From NCBI RefSeq assembly GCF_014648575.1, contig NZ_BMRJ01000001.1, forward strand, positions 1,237,447 through 1,293,931: a DNA stretch of 56,485 bases, given 5' to 3'. The position numbers and the translations under genes were made by a program. The notes under the pieces were generated by a model. It had not been told where the DNA came from, ran no database searches, and saw only the letters and a list, made by a program, of their open reading frames with translations. The stretch is from Agromyces mediolanus (lineage in GTDB: Bacteria; Actinomycetota; Actinomycetes; Actinomycetales; Microbacteriaceae). Positions 39,640 to 47,620 of the stretch are shown here, piece after piece; position 1 is the stretch's first letter, and every line of letters starts with the position of its first letter.

Positions 39640-41406
39640 CTACTCGGCCGCGGTCGAGGGCAGCGCCGAGGCGGCGAGCAGGTACCACGCCGAGTGCGGG
39701 ATCCACTGCTCGGCCCAGCGCCAGCTGTCCGGCCCGCCCGCGGTCTCCTCGGTGAGGAAGGCGATGCCGTGCTCGTCGTCGGGGGCGCTGGTGATGCCGT
39801 TCACGATGCCGCCCGGCACATTCGGGTGGTCGCGCGAGTACTCGACCGTGTTGCGGCCGCGGCCGTGCAGCATGCTCGCGTCGAAGGGGTTCCGGCCGAG
39901 GATCCAGGCGAGCTGGTCGGCGGCGAACGCCTCCAGCCGGGCGGCGAGCCCGGGCTCCGTCTCGTCCAGCTCGGCGACGAGGAGCGCCGCGAAGGCGAGC
40001 GAGCCGAGTGCGGCGTTCTCGCCCTGCCACCAATAGCCGGAGTCGTTCTCGTGCGGGAAGAAGAAGGCGTCCCGCGGGGCGCCCCCGCGGGGCTGCACCC
40101 GCTGTCGCGGGTAGCCGAAGGGGTTCGCCACCGCCTCGGTGCGGGCGAGCAGCTCCTCCGCGAGCCGGATCGCGAGCGCGGTCGCCGCCGGTGCGGTCGC
40201 GGCGTCGGGCAGCACCGCCGCGTAGCGCAGCAGCGCGACGATCGGCAGGCCCGCCTCGACCGGGCTGAAGTAGGGGCGGCCGTCGTCCCACGCTTCGAGC
40301 CAGCCGGGGGCGCCGGGATCGTCGGGGTCGCCGCGGTGCCGGGCGAGCAGCCCGGCGGCGCGGCGCTCGGCCGCCTCGCGGTACGCCGGGCGGCCGGGGT
40401 CCGCGGCGGCGAGCTCGGCCGCGGCGAGCAGGGCGCACACGTCGTCGACGATCGACTCGCTGCTCGGCGTCAGCTCGCCCGTCGCGAGGTCGAGCCCGAA
40501 GAGGTAGTCCCGGTTGTGCCGCTCGAGGTCGGCGAAGGCGCCGTGCGCGGCGTCGAGGTAGCTCGCGGCGTCGTACTCGCCGAGCGGCTCGTCGCGGGCG
40601 ACGGTCGCGGCCCGGGCGAGGGCGGCGATCGCGAGCCCGCCGCCGCCGCGGTACGAGGCCTGGAAGCGGTCGGTGCGCACGCACTCCGGCAGCGGGGCGT
40701 TCACGATCCGCTCCTCGAGCCGCTTCGTGAGCCCGTCGAAGATCCCCGTGTAGAAGTAGCCCTCGGGCGCGCGGAACCGCACCAGGAAGTCCGCGCCGAA
40801 GAGCGCCTCGTCACGGGCGCGCGCGCCGAGCGCCCGGTGGAACCGCGGATGCCTCGCGGCGAGCCGGTCGCGCGCCTCGAACAGCGCCCACACGCACATC
40901 GGGATCTGCTGCGGGCTCATCGTCGGCGAGTACGTGAGGTGGCTGAGGAACTTGCTCGGGTCGCCGCTCGCGTCGAGCCAGCCGCCGCGCGCGTCGACCG
41001 TCGGTCCCTCGGGGTCGCCCCAGCGCGTCGCCGCCCGGTCCTTGCGGTCGATCTCGCCGCTCGAGCGCACCGCCTTGAAGGCGTACAGCACGTCGGAGAG
41101 CGTGCCGGCGGCGAACTGCTCCACGCCGATGGTGAACGGCTCGGAGGCGACGGTCGTCCCGCCGGCCGTGGCCTCGAGCCGGTAGCGGCCGGCCTCCTCC
41201 ACCCGGCTCAGCTCGACCCGGGCGTACGCGCCGCCCGCCCAGGCGTCGACGTGCACGGCGGGCTCCGCGGCGAGCGGGATGCGCCGCCCGTCGTCCCGCA
41301 CGAGCGCGCAGTCGGGCGTCTCGCCCTCGGCGAGCCCGGCCACGACGGCGCGCTTGGCCGCGCCGAGGTCGTAGCCGAGGTGGCTGGTCAGCACGCGCAC
41401 GGTCAT
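39640..41406 (-). CDS. Glycoside hydrolase family 9, cytoplasmic
   Basis: A 588-residue GH9 protein. Residues 1-95 form the N-terminal Ig-like CelD_N domain; the (alpha/alpha)6 catalytic barrel follows. The GH9 base motif is GGWLDASGDPSKF (Asp145, Asp149) and the acid region near the C-terminus is 'DSWRWAEQWIPHSAWYL'. The WLDASGDxSK variant resembles GH9 exo-acting beta-glucosidases and glucosaminidases rather than endoglucanases. No signal peptide is present, so it should act on imported oligosaccharides. The ATG overlaps the upstream permease stop (ATGA), placing it in the ABC importer operon. Confidence 0.88.
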   Translation of the reverse strand: MTVRVLTSHLGYDLGAAKRAVVAGLAEGETPDCALVRDDGRRIPLAAEPAVHVDAWAGGAYARVELSRVEEAGRYRLEATAGGTTVASEPFTIGVEQFAAGTLSDVLYAFKAVRSSGEIDRKDRAATRWGDPEGPTVDARGGWLDASGDPSKFLSHLTYSPTMSPQQIPMCVWALFEARDRLAARHPRFHRALGARARDEALFGADFLVRFRAPEGYFYTGIFDGLTKRLEERIVNAPLPECVRTDRFQASYRGGGGLAIAALARAATVARDEPLGEYDAASYLDAAHGAFADLERHNRDYLFGLDLATGELTPSSESIVDDVCALLAAAELAAADPGRPAYREAAERRAAGLLARHRGDPDDPGAPGWLEAWDDGRPYFSPVEAGLPIVALLRYAAVLPDAATAPAATALAIRLAEELLARTEAVANPFGYPRQRVQPRGGAPRDAFFFPHENDSGYWWQGENAALGSLAFAALLVAELDETEPGLAARLEAFAADQLAWILGRNPFDASMLHGRGRNTVEYSRDHPNVPGGIVNGITSAPDDEHGIAFLTEETAGGPDSWRWAEQWIPHSAWYLLAASALPSTAAE

Positions 41407-42335
41407 CCCTTCAGCGCTCCGGCGAGCACGGCGCTCTCCATCTTGTCGGCGAACACCGCGTAGACGAGGTAGGCGGGCACGAGCGTGATGATGATGCCCG
41501 CCGCGAGCACGCCGTACTGGGCGGCGTTCGCGATGGACAGCGTCGGCAGCGCGACCTGCGCGGTGCGCAGTGCCGCGTCGGGCCCGATGATGACGAGCGA
41601 GAAGAAGTACTCGTTCCAGAACGACAGGAAGTTCAGGATCGCGACGACGGTGAGCGTGGGCACCGACAGCGGCACGTAGACGGACCACAGCACGCGCAGC
41701 GGCCCGGCGCCGTCGAGCAGCGCCGACTCCTCGAGCTCGGCCGGCACGGCGCGCATCGCCTGGGTGAGCAGGATGACCGTGAGCGGCAGGGCGGAGGCGG
41801 GGAGGAACAGGATGAGGAACTCGCGGGTGTGGAACAGTCCGAGCGAGATCGACAGCAGCACCGTCGGCACCAGGGCGGCGAACCCCGGGATCAGGAAGCC
41901 GAGCGCGAACACCCGCTCGACCATCCGCCCGACCGCGCCCTTCGAGCGGGCCAGCGCGTAGGAGGCGGGGATGGCGAGCAGGAGCGTGACGAGCTCCGCG
42001 CCGAGGGTCACGTAGACGGAGTTCAGCATCGCCGTGCCGAGCGAGGCCTGGCTGAACGCGAGGCCGAAGTTGTCGAACGTCAGCGGGGTGAAGGGCGAGA
42101 ACGGCTGGTTGAAGATGTCCGTGTTGCGCTTGAACGCCGAGATGACGAGGTAGTACAGCGGGGCGGCCAGCAGCAGCACGTACAGCCAGACGCCCGCGTG
42201 GGCGAGGTACTTCATCGGGCCGGTGCGGCCGAGCGCGTCGCCGCGGCGGCGACGGCGGCGACGGACGGCCGTCGGGGCGGCGGGGGCGGTGCGGCGCTCG
42301 GCGGGGCGGGCTTCCGGGGCGACGGTGGTGGTCAT
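41403..42335 (-). CDS. Carbohydrate ABC transporter permease (MalG-type)
   Basis: A 310-residue inner permease with six predicted helices after a basic, Ala/Arg-rich N-terminal stretch (1-45). The EAA loop 'VPAELEESALLDGAGPLRVLWSVYVPLSVP' marks the MalG/CUT1 family. AGGAG lies 8 nt before the ATG. It works with the MalF-type gene upstream and the binding protein at 43398. No ATPase gene is present in the cluster, so a shared MsiK-like ATPase encoded elsewhere is expected, as in many actinomycetes. Confidence 0.92.
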   Translation of the reverse strand: MTTTVAPEARPAERRTAPAAPTAVRRRRRRRGDALGRTGPMKYLAHAGVWLYVLLLAAPLYYLVISAFKRNTDIFNQPFSPFTPLTFDNFGLAFSQASLGTAMLNSVYVTLGAELVTLLLAIPASYALARSKGAVGRMVERVFALGFLIPGFAALVPTVLLSISLGLFHTREFLILFLPASALPLTVILLTQAMRAVPAELEESALLDGAGPLRVLWSVYVPLSVPTLTVVAILNFLSFWNEYFFSLVIIGPDAALRTAQVALPTLSIANAAQYGVLAAGIIITLVPAYLVYAVFADKMESAVLAGALKG

Positions 42336-42359
42336 GACGATGGCTCCTGAAGCTCGGCT

Positions 42360-43310
42360 CTAGTACTTCTGCCGGAAGGCGCGGCGGATGAGGAGGATGC
42401 CGGCGACGCCGACGACGAACAGCACAACGGCGACGGCCTGGCTGTAGCCGACCTTCGACTGGTTGAAGGCGAAGTCGTACACGAGGAAGGAGAGGGTGAC
42501 GGTCGCGTTGCCGGGGCCGCCGCGGGTGAGCAGCAGCACGACCGCGGCGGAGGCGAAGAGCGTCCAGAGGAACTGCAGCATCGTCACCACCCCGATGAAC
42601 TCGCGGCAGATCGGCCAGGCGATCTGCCACATCCGGCGCCAGTGGCCGGCGCCGTCGATCTCGGCGGCCTCGAAGATCGACTCGTCGACCGAGTTCAGGC
42701 GCGCCGCGAGCATGATCGCCGACACCGACAGGCTGCACCAGATGGTGACGATGATGATGGCCCACAGCGCGCTCGTGCCGTCGGCGAGCCAGGGGCGGGC
42801 CAGCTCGTCGAGGCCGACGGCGTCGAGGAGGCCGTTGATCATGCCCTTCGGCGCGAAGACGCCGACGAAGACCATCGCGAGCGCCGAGGCGGAGAGCAGC
42901 ACGGGGGTGAACATGAGCGCCCGCATGATGCGGTGGCCGCGGGGCTTGAGGCTCAGGTAGTAGGCCAGCATGAACGCGCCGAGCACGACGATGGGCAGCG
43001 AGACGACGAGCTGGAGGAGCGTGTTCCAGGCGCCGAGGCCGACCACCGGGTCGGTGAAGAGCCGCTCGAAGTTGCCGAGCCCGGCCGGGGTGCGCGGTGC
43101 GATGAGGCCGCGCCAGTTCACCGTGGAGAAGTAGAAGAGGCTCACCAGGGGCCCGACGGTGAAGACGAGGAACCAGATGAGCGCGGGGAGCGTGGCCGAG
43201 AGCTGCGCCGCTTCGCGGACGCGCGCCGAGCGGCGGCGGCGCGGGGCGGGGGAGCCGGCGCGGTCGGGGGAGTCGGGGGAAGGGCGGTGCGGGGTGGTGA
43301 GCGTGGTCAC
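42360..43310 (-). CDS. Carbohydrate ABC transporter permease (MalF-type)
   Basis: A 316-residue permease with six predicted helices, the first at about residues 35-57 after a Pro/Arg-rich cytoplasmic tail. The EAA loop reads 'SVDESIFEAAEIDGAGHWRRMWQIAWP'. The GTG start has GAGGA 5 nt upstream. A stable stem-loop separates it from the binding-protein gene, so it is likely expressed at a lower level than that protein. Confidence 0.92.
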   Translation of the reverse strand: MTTLTTPHRPSPDSPDRAGSPAPRRRRSARVREAAQLSATLPALIWFLVFTVGPLVSLFYFSTVNWRGLIAPRTPAGLGNFERLFTDPVVGLGAWNTLLQLVVSLPIVVLGAFMLAYYLSLKPRGHRIMRALMFTPVLLSASALAMVFVGVFAPKGMINGLLDAVGLDELARPWLADGTSALWAIIIVTIWCSLSVSAIMLAARLNSVDESIFEAAEIDGAGHWRRMWQIAWPICREFIGVVTMLQFLWTLFASAAVVLLLTRGGPGNATVTLSFLVYDFAFNQSKVGYSQAVAVVLFVVGVAGILLIRRAFRQKY

Positions 43311-43360
43311 GTCGGTCCTCGGCGGTGCGGCGGTGCGGGGTGCTGCGATGGGAAGCGGAT

Positions 43361-43392
43361 GCGCGGGCCGGCGCGTGTGCGCCGGCCCGCGC
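43361..43392 (-). promoter_or_regulatory. Stable stem-loop after the binding-protein gene
   Basis: A perfect 14-bp GC stem (GCGCGGGCCGGCGC at 43361-43374, partner 43379-43392) with a 4-nt loop, 5 nt past the stop codon of the binding-protein gene. It has no T-tract. Its position suits 3'-end protection of the binding-protein message or partial termination before the permeases. Confidence 0.65.
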
Positions 43393-43397
43393 CGGGA

Positions 43398-44684
43398 TCA
43401 CTGCGCGGCGGCGTAGATCTCGTCGACCGTCGAGCAGATGGTCTGCGCGTCGGTGCCGGGCGTGAACGCGATCGAGGTCGCGCGGTACATCGGGTTCGAG
43501 ACGTCGGCCGGCACGTAGATGTCGGGCATGACGGGGAACTCGACGCGCTCGGGGAACTCGGTGAGCGACTGCGCGAGCAGCGGCGCCGAGACGCCGGAGG
43601 TGTCGCCGCCGAAGTCGGCGACCGGGATCACGCCGCCCTCGTCGAGGATGCCCTTGATGACCTCGTTGCCGTACATGTGCTCGATGAGCTGGCGCACCTG
43701 GTCGATCTTCTGCTCGCCGTTCGGGCTGATCCACCAGCCCGCGGAGGTGGAGCCGCGGTAGGCGATGGGCTGCTCGTAGGCGGCGTCGTCGGGCAGCGGC
43801 AGGCCGCCGAGCTCGGTCGCGGCGGCGAGCTCCTCGGAGGCGCCCGGGTAGGCCCACGAGCCGAGCGGGGCGATGGCGGCCTGGCCGTCGAGGTAGGCGG
43901 CCTGCGCCTGGTCGGCGGTGTAGCCCTCGATGCCGTCGACGAAGACGCCGGCGTCGCGCAGCTCGATCAGCAGCTCGATGCCCTGCATCGCCTTGGGGTT
44001 CTCGCAGACGCCGCCCTCGGCGTAGACCTGCTTGGCCTCGTCCTCGCTGAGGTAGGCCTCGAGCAGCTGCAGGAAGATCTTCTGGCCGGACCAGTCGATG
44101 CCGCCGAACACGACGGGCGCGATGCCGGCGGCGCGCAGCTTGCCCGCGGCGGCGATGAGCTCGTCGGTGGTCTGCGGCACGCCCTCGACGCTGGCCTGGG
44201 CCAGCAGCTCGGTGTTGTACCACCACGGCCAGGTGAAGCCCGAGTAGGGGAAGGCGCGCAGATTGCCCTCGGTGTCGGTCCAGTCGACGAGCGCGTCGGC
44301 GGGGATGCGGTCGGCGATGCCCCACTCGTCGATGTAGTCGTTGACGGGCACGACGGCGCCGTTGGCGGCCCAGTCGAGCTGCTTCTCGAGCAGGCCCACC
44401 AGGAGCACGTCGGCCTCTTCGCCGGCGAGCAGGGAGGTCTCGTAGACCTGGTTCAGGTTGTCGCCGGACTCGAGCACCTTGACCTCGATGCCGGTCTCCT
44501 CGGTGAACGCCTCGAAGGCGTCGAAGAGCGGCTTGTTCTGGGCCTGGCTCGAGGTCCAGTTGGTCTGCACGACGATGACGTTCTCGTCGCCGGCGGCGTC
44601 GCCGCCGCTCGCGCACGCACCGAGTGCGAGCACCAGGGCGATCGCGCCGGCACCGGCGCCGGCCGTGGACAGGGTCTTCCTCAC
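43398..44684 (-). CDS. Sugar ABC transporter substrate-binding lipoprotein (family 1)
   Basis: A 428-residue extracellular solute-binding protein. The signal peptide ends in lipobox LGAC (Cys24), followed by a Gly/Asp linker. The mature fold starts 'VIVVQTNWTSSQAQNKPLFDAFEAFTEETGIEV', typical of family 1 oligosaccharide binders, with an aromatic-rich 'YSGFTWPWWYN' binding segment. The GTG at 44684 was preferred over an upstream ATG because AGGAGG stands 6 nt before it. It is the first gene of the GH9 importer operon. Confidence 0.92.
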   Translation of the reverse strand: MRKTLSTAGAGAGAIALVLALGACASGGDAAGDENVIVVQTNWTSSQAQNKPLFDAFEAFTEETGIEVKVLESGDNLNQVYETSLLAGEEADVLLVGLLEKQLDWAANGAVVPVNDYIDEWGIADRIPADALVDWTDTEGNLRAFPYSGFTWPWWYNTELLAQASVEGVPQTTDELIAAAGKLRAAGIAPVVFGGIDWSGQKIFLQLLEAYLSEDEAKQVYAEGGVCENPKAMQGIELLIELRDAGVFVDGIEGYTADQAQAAYLDGQAAIAPLGSWAYPGASEELAAATELGGLPLPDDAAYEQPIAYRGSTSAGWWISPNGEQKIDQVRQLIEHMYGNEVIKGILDEGGVIPVADFGGDTSGVSAPLLAQSLTEFPERVEFPVMPDIYVPADVSNPMYRATSIAFTPGTDAQTICSTVDEIYAAAQ

Positions 44685-44735
44685 GGGGTTGCCTCCTGGG
44701 GGTTCGGCCGGCGTCCGCACCGGCGCGTTGAGGCG

Positions 44736-44764
44736 ATGGTACATTTCGGACTACATGTGGTCAA
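44736..44764 (-). promoter_or_regulatory. Promoter of the GH9/ABC importer operon
   Basis: Reverse-strand -35 TTGACC (44764-44759) and -10 TACCAT (44741-44736) are separated by 17 bp. The operator at 44761-44776 overlaps the -35 box. Confidence 0.65.
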
Positions 44765-44776
44765 TACTGGTATTGA
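44761..44776. promoter_or_regulatory. GntR operator 1
   Basis: TCAATAC-TG-GTATTGA is an inverted repeat with perfect 7-bp arms overlapping the importer operon's -35 box. The divergent GntR protein is the obvious ligand. Confidence 0.65.
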
Positions 44777-44866
44777 ACTTGATGCCCGAATGGTGTGCTC
44801 GGCGACGAGGCATCCGCGGCTCGACGCGCAGCGCGAACCCGCGCCCGCCAGGATGGAGTGGTCGTG

Positions 44867-44886
44867 TACGGTACTGACTGGTATCG
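44867..44886 (+). promoter_or_regulatory. -10 box and GntR operator 2 upstream of the GntR gene
   Basis: TACGGT (44867-44872) may be the -10 box of the regulator gene. GGTACTGACTGGTATC (44871-44886) overlaps the start point and shares ACTGGTAT-C/T-GA with operator 1, consistent with autoregulation. Confidence 0.45.
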
Positions 44887-44908
44887 ATCCCGAGCGGAGG
44901 GGGACCGC

Positions 44909-45670
44909 GTGGCAGAGCAGGGGACGACGGCGTCGCCGATCCGGGCGGACTATCCCGAGCCGCTCTGGGTCCAGGCCGTGCAGCTCATCACGGACGAGAT
45001 CGCGCAGGGCCGCCTCGCCGAGGGCTCCCGCCTCCCCCCGGAGCGCGAGCTCTGCCAGCAGCTCGGCATCAGCCGCGTCACGCTGCGCAAGGCCCTCCTG
45101 CAGCTCGTCGACGACGGCGTGCTCGCCTCCTCGCACGGGCGCGGCTGGTACGTCGCCTCGGCGAAGGTCGCGAAGGAGTGGCCGAACAACCTCGAGTCGT
45201 TCACCGAGACGGCGCGCAAGATGGGCCTCGAGGCGTCCTCGCGCGTGCTGCGGGCCGAGGTGGCCCCCGCCGACCTCGACGAGGCCGAGTCCCTCTCGAT
45301 CGCCCCGGGCACGCCGGTCTTCCACCTCGACCGGATCCGCCTGCTCGAGGGCGTGCCGACCGCGCTCGACACGACGATCGTGCCCGCCGCCCTCATCGGC
45401 GAGGCCGAGGCCGTCGATTTCGCCCACGGCTCGCTCTACGAGGAGCTCGAGCGCGCCGGCGCCTCGCCCGAGCGCGCGGACAGCACGATCGAGGCCCGCG
45501 AGTCCGACGCCGAGACCGCCGAGGCGCTCGGCATCGCGCCGGGCAAGCCGCTGCTCGTGATGCGCCAGCTCGTGCACGGCGCCGACGGCCGCGCGGTCGC
45601 GCTGTCGACGCTCCGCTACGTGGGTGAGCGCTACCGGCTGCGCACGGTCTTCGCGCGCGGGGCCCGCTGA
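44909..45670 (+). CDS. GntR-family (UTRA) regulator of the GH9/ABC importer operon
   Basis: A 253-residue GntR/HutC-type repressor. The winged helix (about 15-82) contains 'SRLPPERELCQQLGISRVTLRKALLQLVDDGVL' and the UTRA domain runs from about 100 to the end. The GTG at 44909 has GGAGGGGG upstream; the frame opens earlier, but that part overlaps the operators. It is a clear paralogue of the GntR encoded at 49632, with the same spacing of motifs (RLPPEREL, SRVTLR, HGRGW/HQGRGW, NNLESF/SSLESF). Confidence 0.9.
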   Translation: MAEQGTTASPIRADYPEPLWVQAVQLITDEIAQGRLAEGSRLPPERELCQQLGISRVTLRKALLQLVDDGVLASSHGRGWYVASAKVAKEWPNNLESFTETARKMGLEASSRVLRAEVAPADLDEAESLSIAPGTPVFHLDRIRLLEGVPTALDTTIVPAALIGEAEAVDFAHGSLYEELERAGASPERADSTIEARESDAETAEALGIAPGKPLLVMRQLVHGADGRAVALSTLRYVGERYRLRTVFARGAR

Positions 45671-45688
45671 GGCCGAGCCGGGTCCGCG

Positions 45689-46585
45689 TCAGGCGTCGCC
45701 GGCGATCCGGCGGGCGATCGCGAGCGCGCCGGCGACCGGCGGCTCGCGCAGGATCACGAGCTCCAGCTCGGGATGCCGTGCCGACAGCCGCTCGCGCAGC
45801 CCCTCCGCGAGCCGGGGCTGCCCCGCGATGACGCTGCCGCCCGCGACGACGTGCCGGCCGACCGCCCCGCGGGCGAGCAGCTGGTCGACGAGGCGGGCCA
45901 GGTGCTCGGCGCCGGCCGCGACGACCCCGGCCGCGAGCGCGGAGCCGGCGTCGGCCGCGCGGAACACGGCGGGCGCGTGCGGCGCCCAGTTCGCCATCGT
46001 CGGCTCGTCGTTCACCGCACGGGCGAGGCGCTCGGCATCCGCGACGCCGTAGGCGCGGAGCAGCGCGCCGAGCAGGCCGTCGTCCGGATCCCCGTCGTCG
46101 TGCGCGAGCAGGGCCGCCCTCGTGGCCTCGCGGACGAGGCCCGCGGCGCCGGCCTCGTCGCCGATGACCCAGCCCCAGCCGCCCGTCACGAAGTCGCGGC
46201 CGTCGGCCGTGCGCCCCACCCCGATGGCACCGGTGCCCGCGATGAGGCCGAGCCCCTCCGTGAAGCCCGCGGCCGGCACGAGCAGGGCGGCGTCGTTGAC
46301 GCAGGCGACGCGCGGAATCCCGCTCGTCTCGAGCTCCGCCTCGAGGTCCCGGGCCACCGCCTCGGCGTCGAGCCCCTGGGCCCCGACCGCGAGCGCGTTG
46401 ACGCGTCGGTCGGGCAGGGCCGCGGCGACCACGTCGAGGATCAGCCGTGCGGCCCGGTCCGCGGGCTCGGCGTCCCACTCCCCCGAGGGCACGACGACGT
46501 CCGCGACGACGGCGCCCGAGGCATCCGCCGCCCGGAGCGCCGTCTTGGTGCCGCCGACGTCGAGGCCGACCCGCAGTCCGCTCAT
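45689..46585 (-). CDS. BadF/BadG/BcrA-type kinase, N-acetylglucosamine-kinase-like
   Basis: A 298-residue ASKHA-fold sugar kinase. Phosphate-1 motif 'GLDVGGTKTALRA' is at residues 7-19, phosphate-2 'GLIAGTGAIGVGR' at about 112-124, followed by 'WGWVIGDEAGAAGL', a mark of the BadF-type GlcNAc kinases. The adenosine-binding 'VVAGGSVIAG' is near the C-terminus. It probably phosphorylates an aminosugar delivered by the divergent importer. The ATG overlaps the SIS-gene stop (ATGA). It converges with the GntR gene after 18 bp. Confidence 0.88.
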   Translation of the reverse strand: MSGLRVGLDVGGTKTALRAADASGAVVADVVVPSGEWDAEPADRAARLILDVVAAALPDRRVNALAVGAQGLDAEAVARDLEAELETSGIPRVACVNDAALLVPAAGFTEGLGLIAGTGAIGVGRTADGRDFVTGGWGWVIGDEAGAAGLVREATRAALLAHDDGDPDDGLLGALLRAYGVADAERLARAVNDEPTMANWAPHAPAVFRAADAGSALAAGVVAAGAEHLARLVDQLLARGAVGRHVVAGGSVIAGQPRLAEGLRERLSARHPELELVILREPPVAGALAIARRIAGDA

Positions 46586-47601
46586 GCCGGCACGTCGCTG
46601 ACGTCGAGCTTGGTGTCGTCGTTGTGGAACACGAACTCCTCGATGTCGACGCCGCGCAGCTCGGCGACGCGGCGGACGAGCCCCTGCAGCGCGAGGGCCT
46701 CGAAGACCGGCCGCTGCGCCTCGCTCGACTCGGGCAGCACGACGACGGCCGCGTCGCGGACCTCGAGCCCCGGGTCGCTCGTGACGAGCAGCACCCGGTG
46801 CCCGGCGTCGGCGAGCGTGCGCGCCAGCTGCGCCTCGCGCGCCTCGCCGAAGAGCACGTGCACCCCGTCGCCCGCCGACTCCATCGAGCCGTGCAGGTAC
46901 TGCCGGGTGCTCATCGCGCTCGCCGGGATGCGGGCGGCCTCACGGAAGAGCAGCGCCCCCGCCTCGGCCGAGCCGAGCGAGCCGCCGCCCCCGACGAAGT
47001 CGGCGCTCGGCGCGGCGGCGAAGAGCTCCGCCGCGGCACCGAGCCCCGGGTCGAGGCTCGCCTCGGCCGCCCGGAAGCGCTCGCCGAGACTCGCCCACGA
47101 GGCATCCGTCCGGCCGTCGGCCCACGCCTCGGCGAGCATCGCGAGCGCCGTCAGGGTCGCCGTGTAGCCGATCGTCGAGGCGTAGCTGTCGGCGATGTTG
47201 CCGAGCTCGAGGCGGCGGCTCGCCAACTCGGAGAGCGGGGACGGCGCCGTGTTCACCACCGCGTAGCGGAGCTCGGGGGTGACCGACTCGAGCGCCGCCA
47301 CGGTCTCCGAGCTGCGGCCGCTCTGCGAGATCGCGACGACCGGGTGGTCGCCCGTGACGAGCGGCAGCGGGGTGTCCCCGGCGCCGAGGCGCCAGGCCGG
47401 CACCCCGCCGGCGCGCAGCCGCCACACGGCGGGCGCCGCCGCCGAGAGGCTCGCGCCGATGCCGAGCAGCACCGGGCCGGGCGCCGAGAACGCGCCCGCC
47501 GCACCGAGGGCGGCGAGCTGCGTCTCGAGCCGCGGCACGAGCCGCGTGAGCTCCTCGGCCTGCGTCGCCGTCGCCTCGGTGAATGCGATGTATCCGTCCA
47601 C
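46582..47601 (-). CDS. SIS-domain sugar isomerase/deaminase (GlmS/AgaS-like)
   Basis: A 339-residue protein with two SIS folds like the isomerase half of GlmS. The first phosphosugar loop is 'GIGASLSAAAPAVWRL' followed by 'VAISQSGRSSETVAAL'; the second lobe has 'GGGSLGSAEAGALLFREAARIPASAMSTRQYLHGSMESA', close to GlmS/AgaS. No glutaminase domain is present. A role as aminosugar-phosphate deaminase/isomerase fits the adjacent GlcNAc-kinase-like gene. The GTG start has GAGGAA 3 nt upstream. Confidence 0.87.
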   Translation of the reverse strand: MDGYIAFTEATATQAEELTRLVPRLETQLAALGAAGAFSAPGPVLLGIGASLSAAAPAVWRLRAGGVPAWRLGAGDTPLPLVTGDHPVVAISQSGRSSETVAALESVTPELRYAVVNTAPSPLSELASRRLELGNIADSYASTIGYTATLTALAMLAEAWADGRTDASWASLGERFRAAEASLDPGLGAAAELFAAAPSADFVGGGGSLGSAEAGALLFREAARIPASAMSTRQYLHGSMESAGDGVHVLFGEAREAQLARTLADAGHRVLLVTSDPGLEVRDAAVVVLPESSEAQRPVFEALALQGLVRRVAELRGVDIEEFVFHNDDTKLDVSDVPA

Positions 47602-47620
47602 GTTTCCTCGTGCTCCAGTC

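Noticed and set aside
39640..44616. A 1658-codon open frame on the reverse strand spanning GH9 and the importer genes
   Set aside because: Only the last 588 codons correspond to the GH9 protein. The rest is an Arg/Pro/Ala-rich reading of the permease genes in another frame, common at very high GC content.
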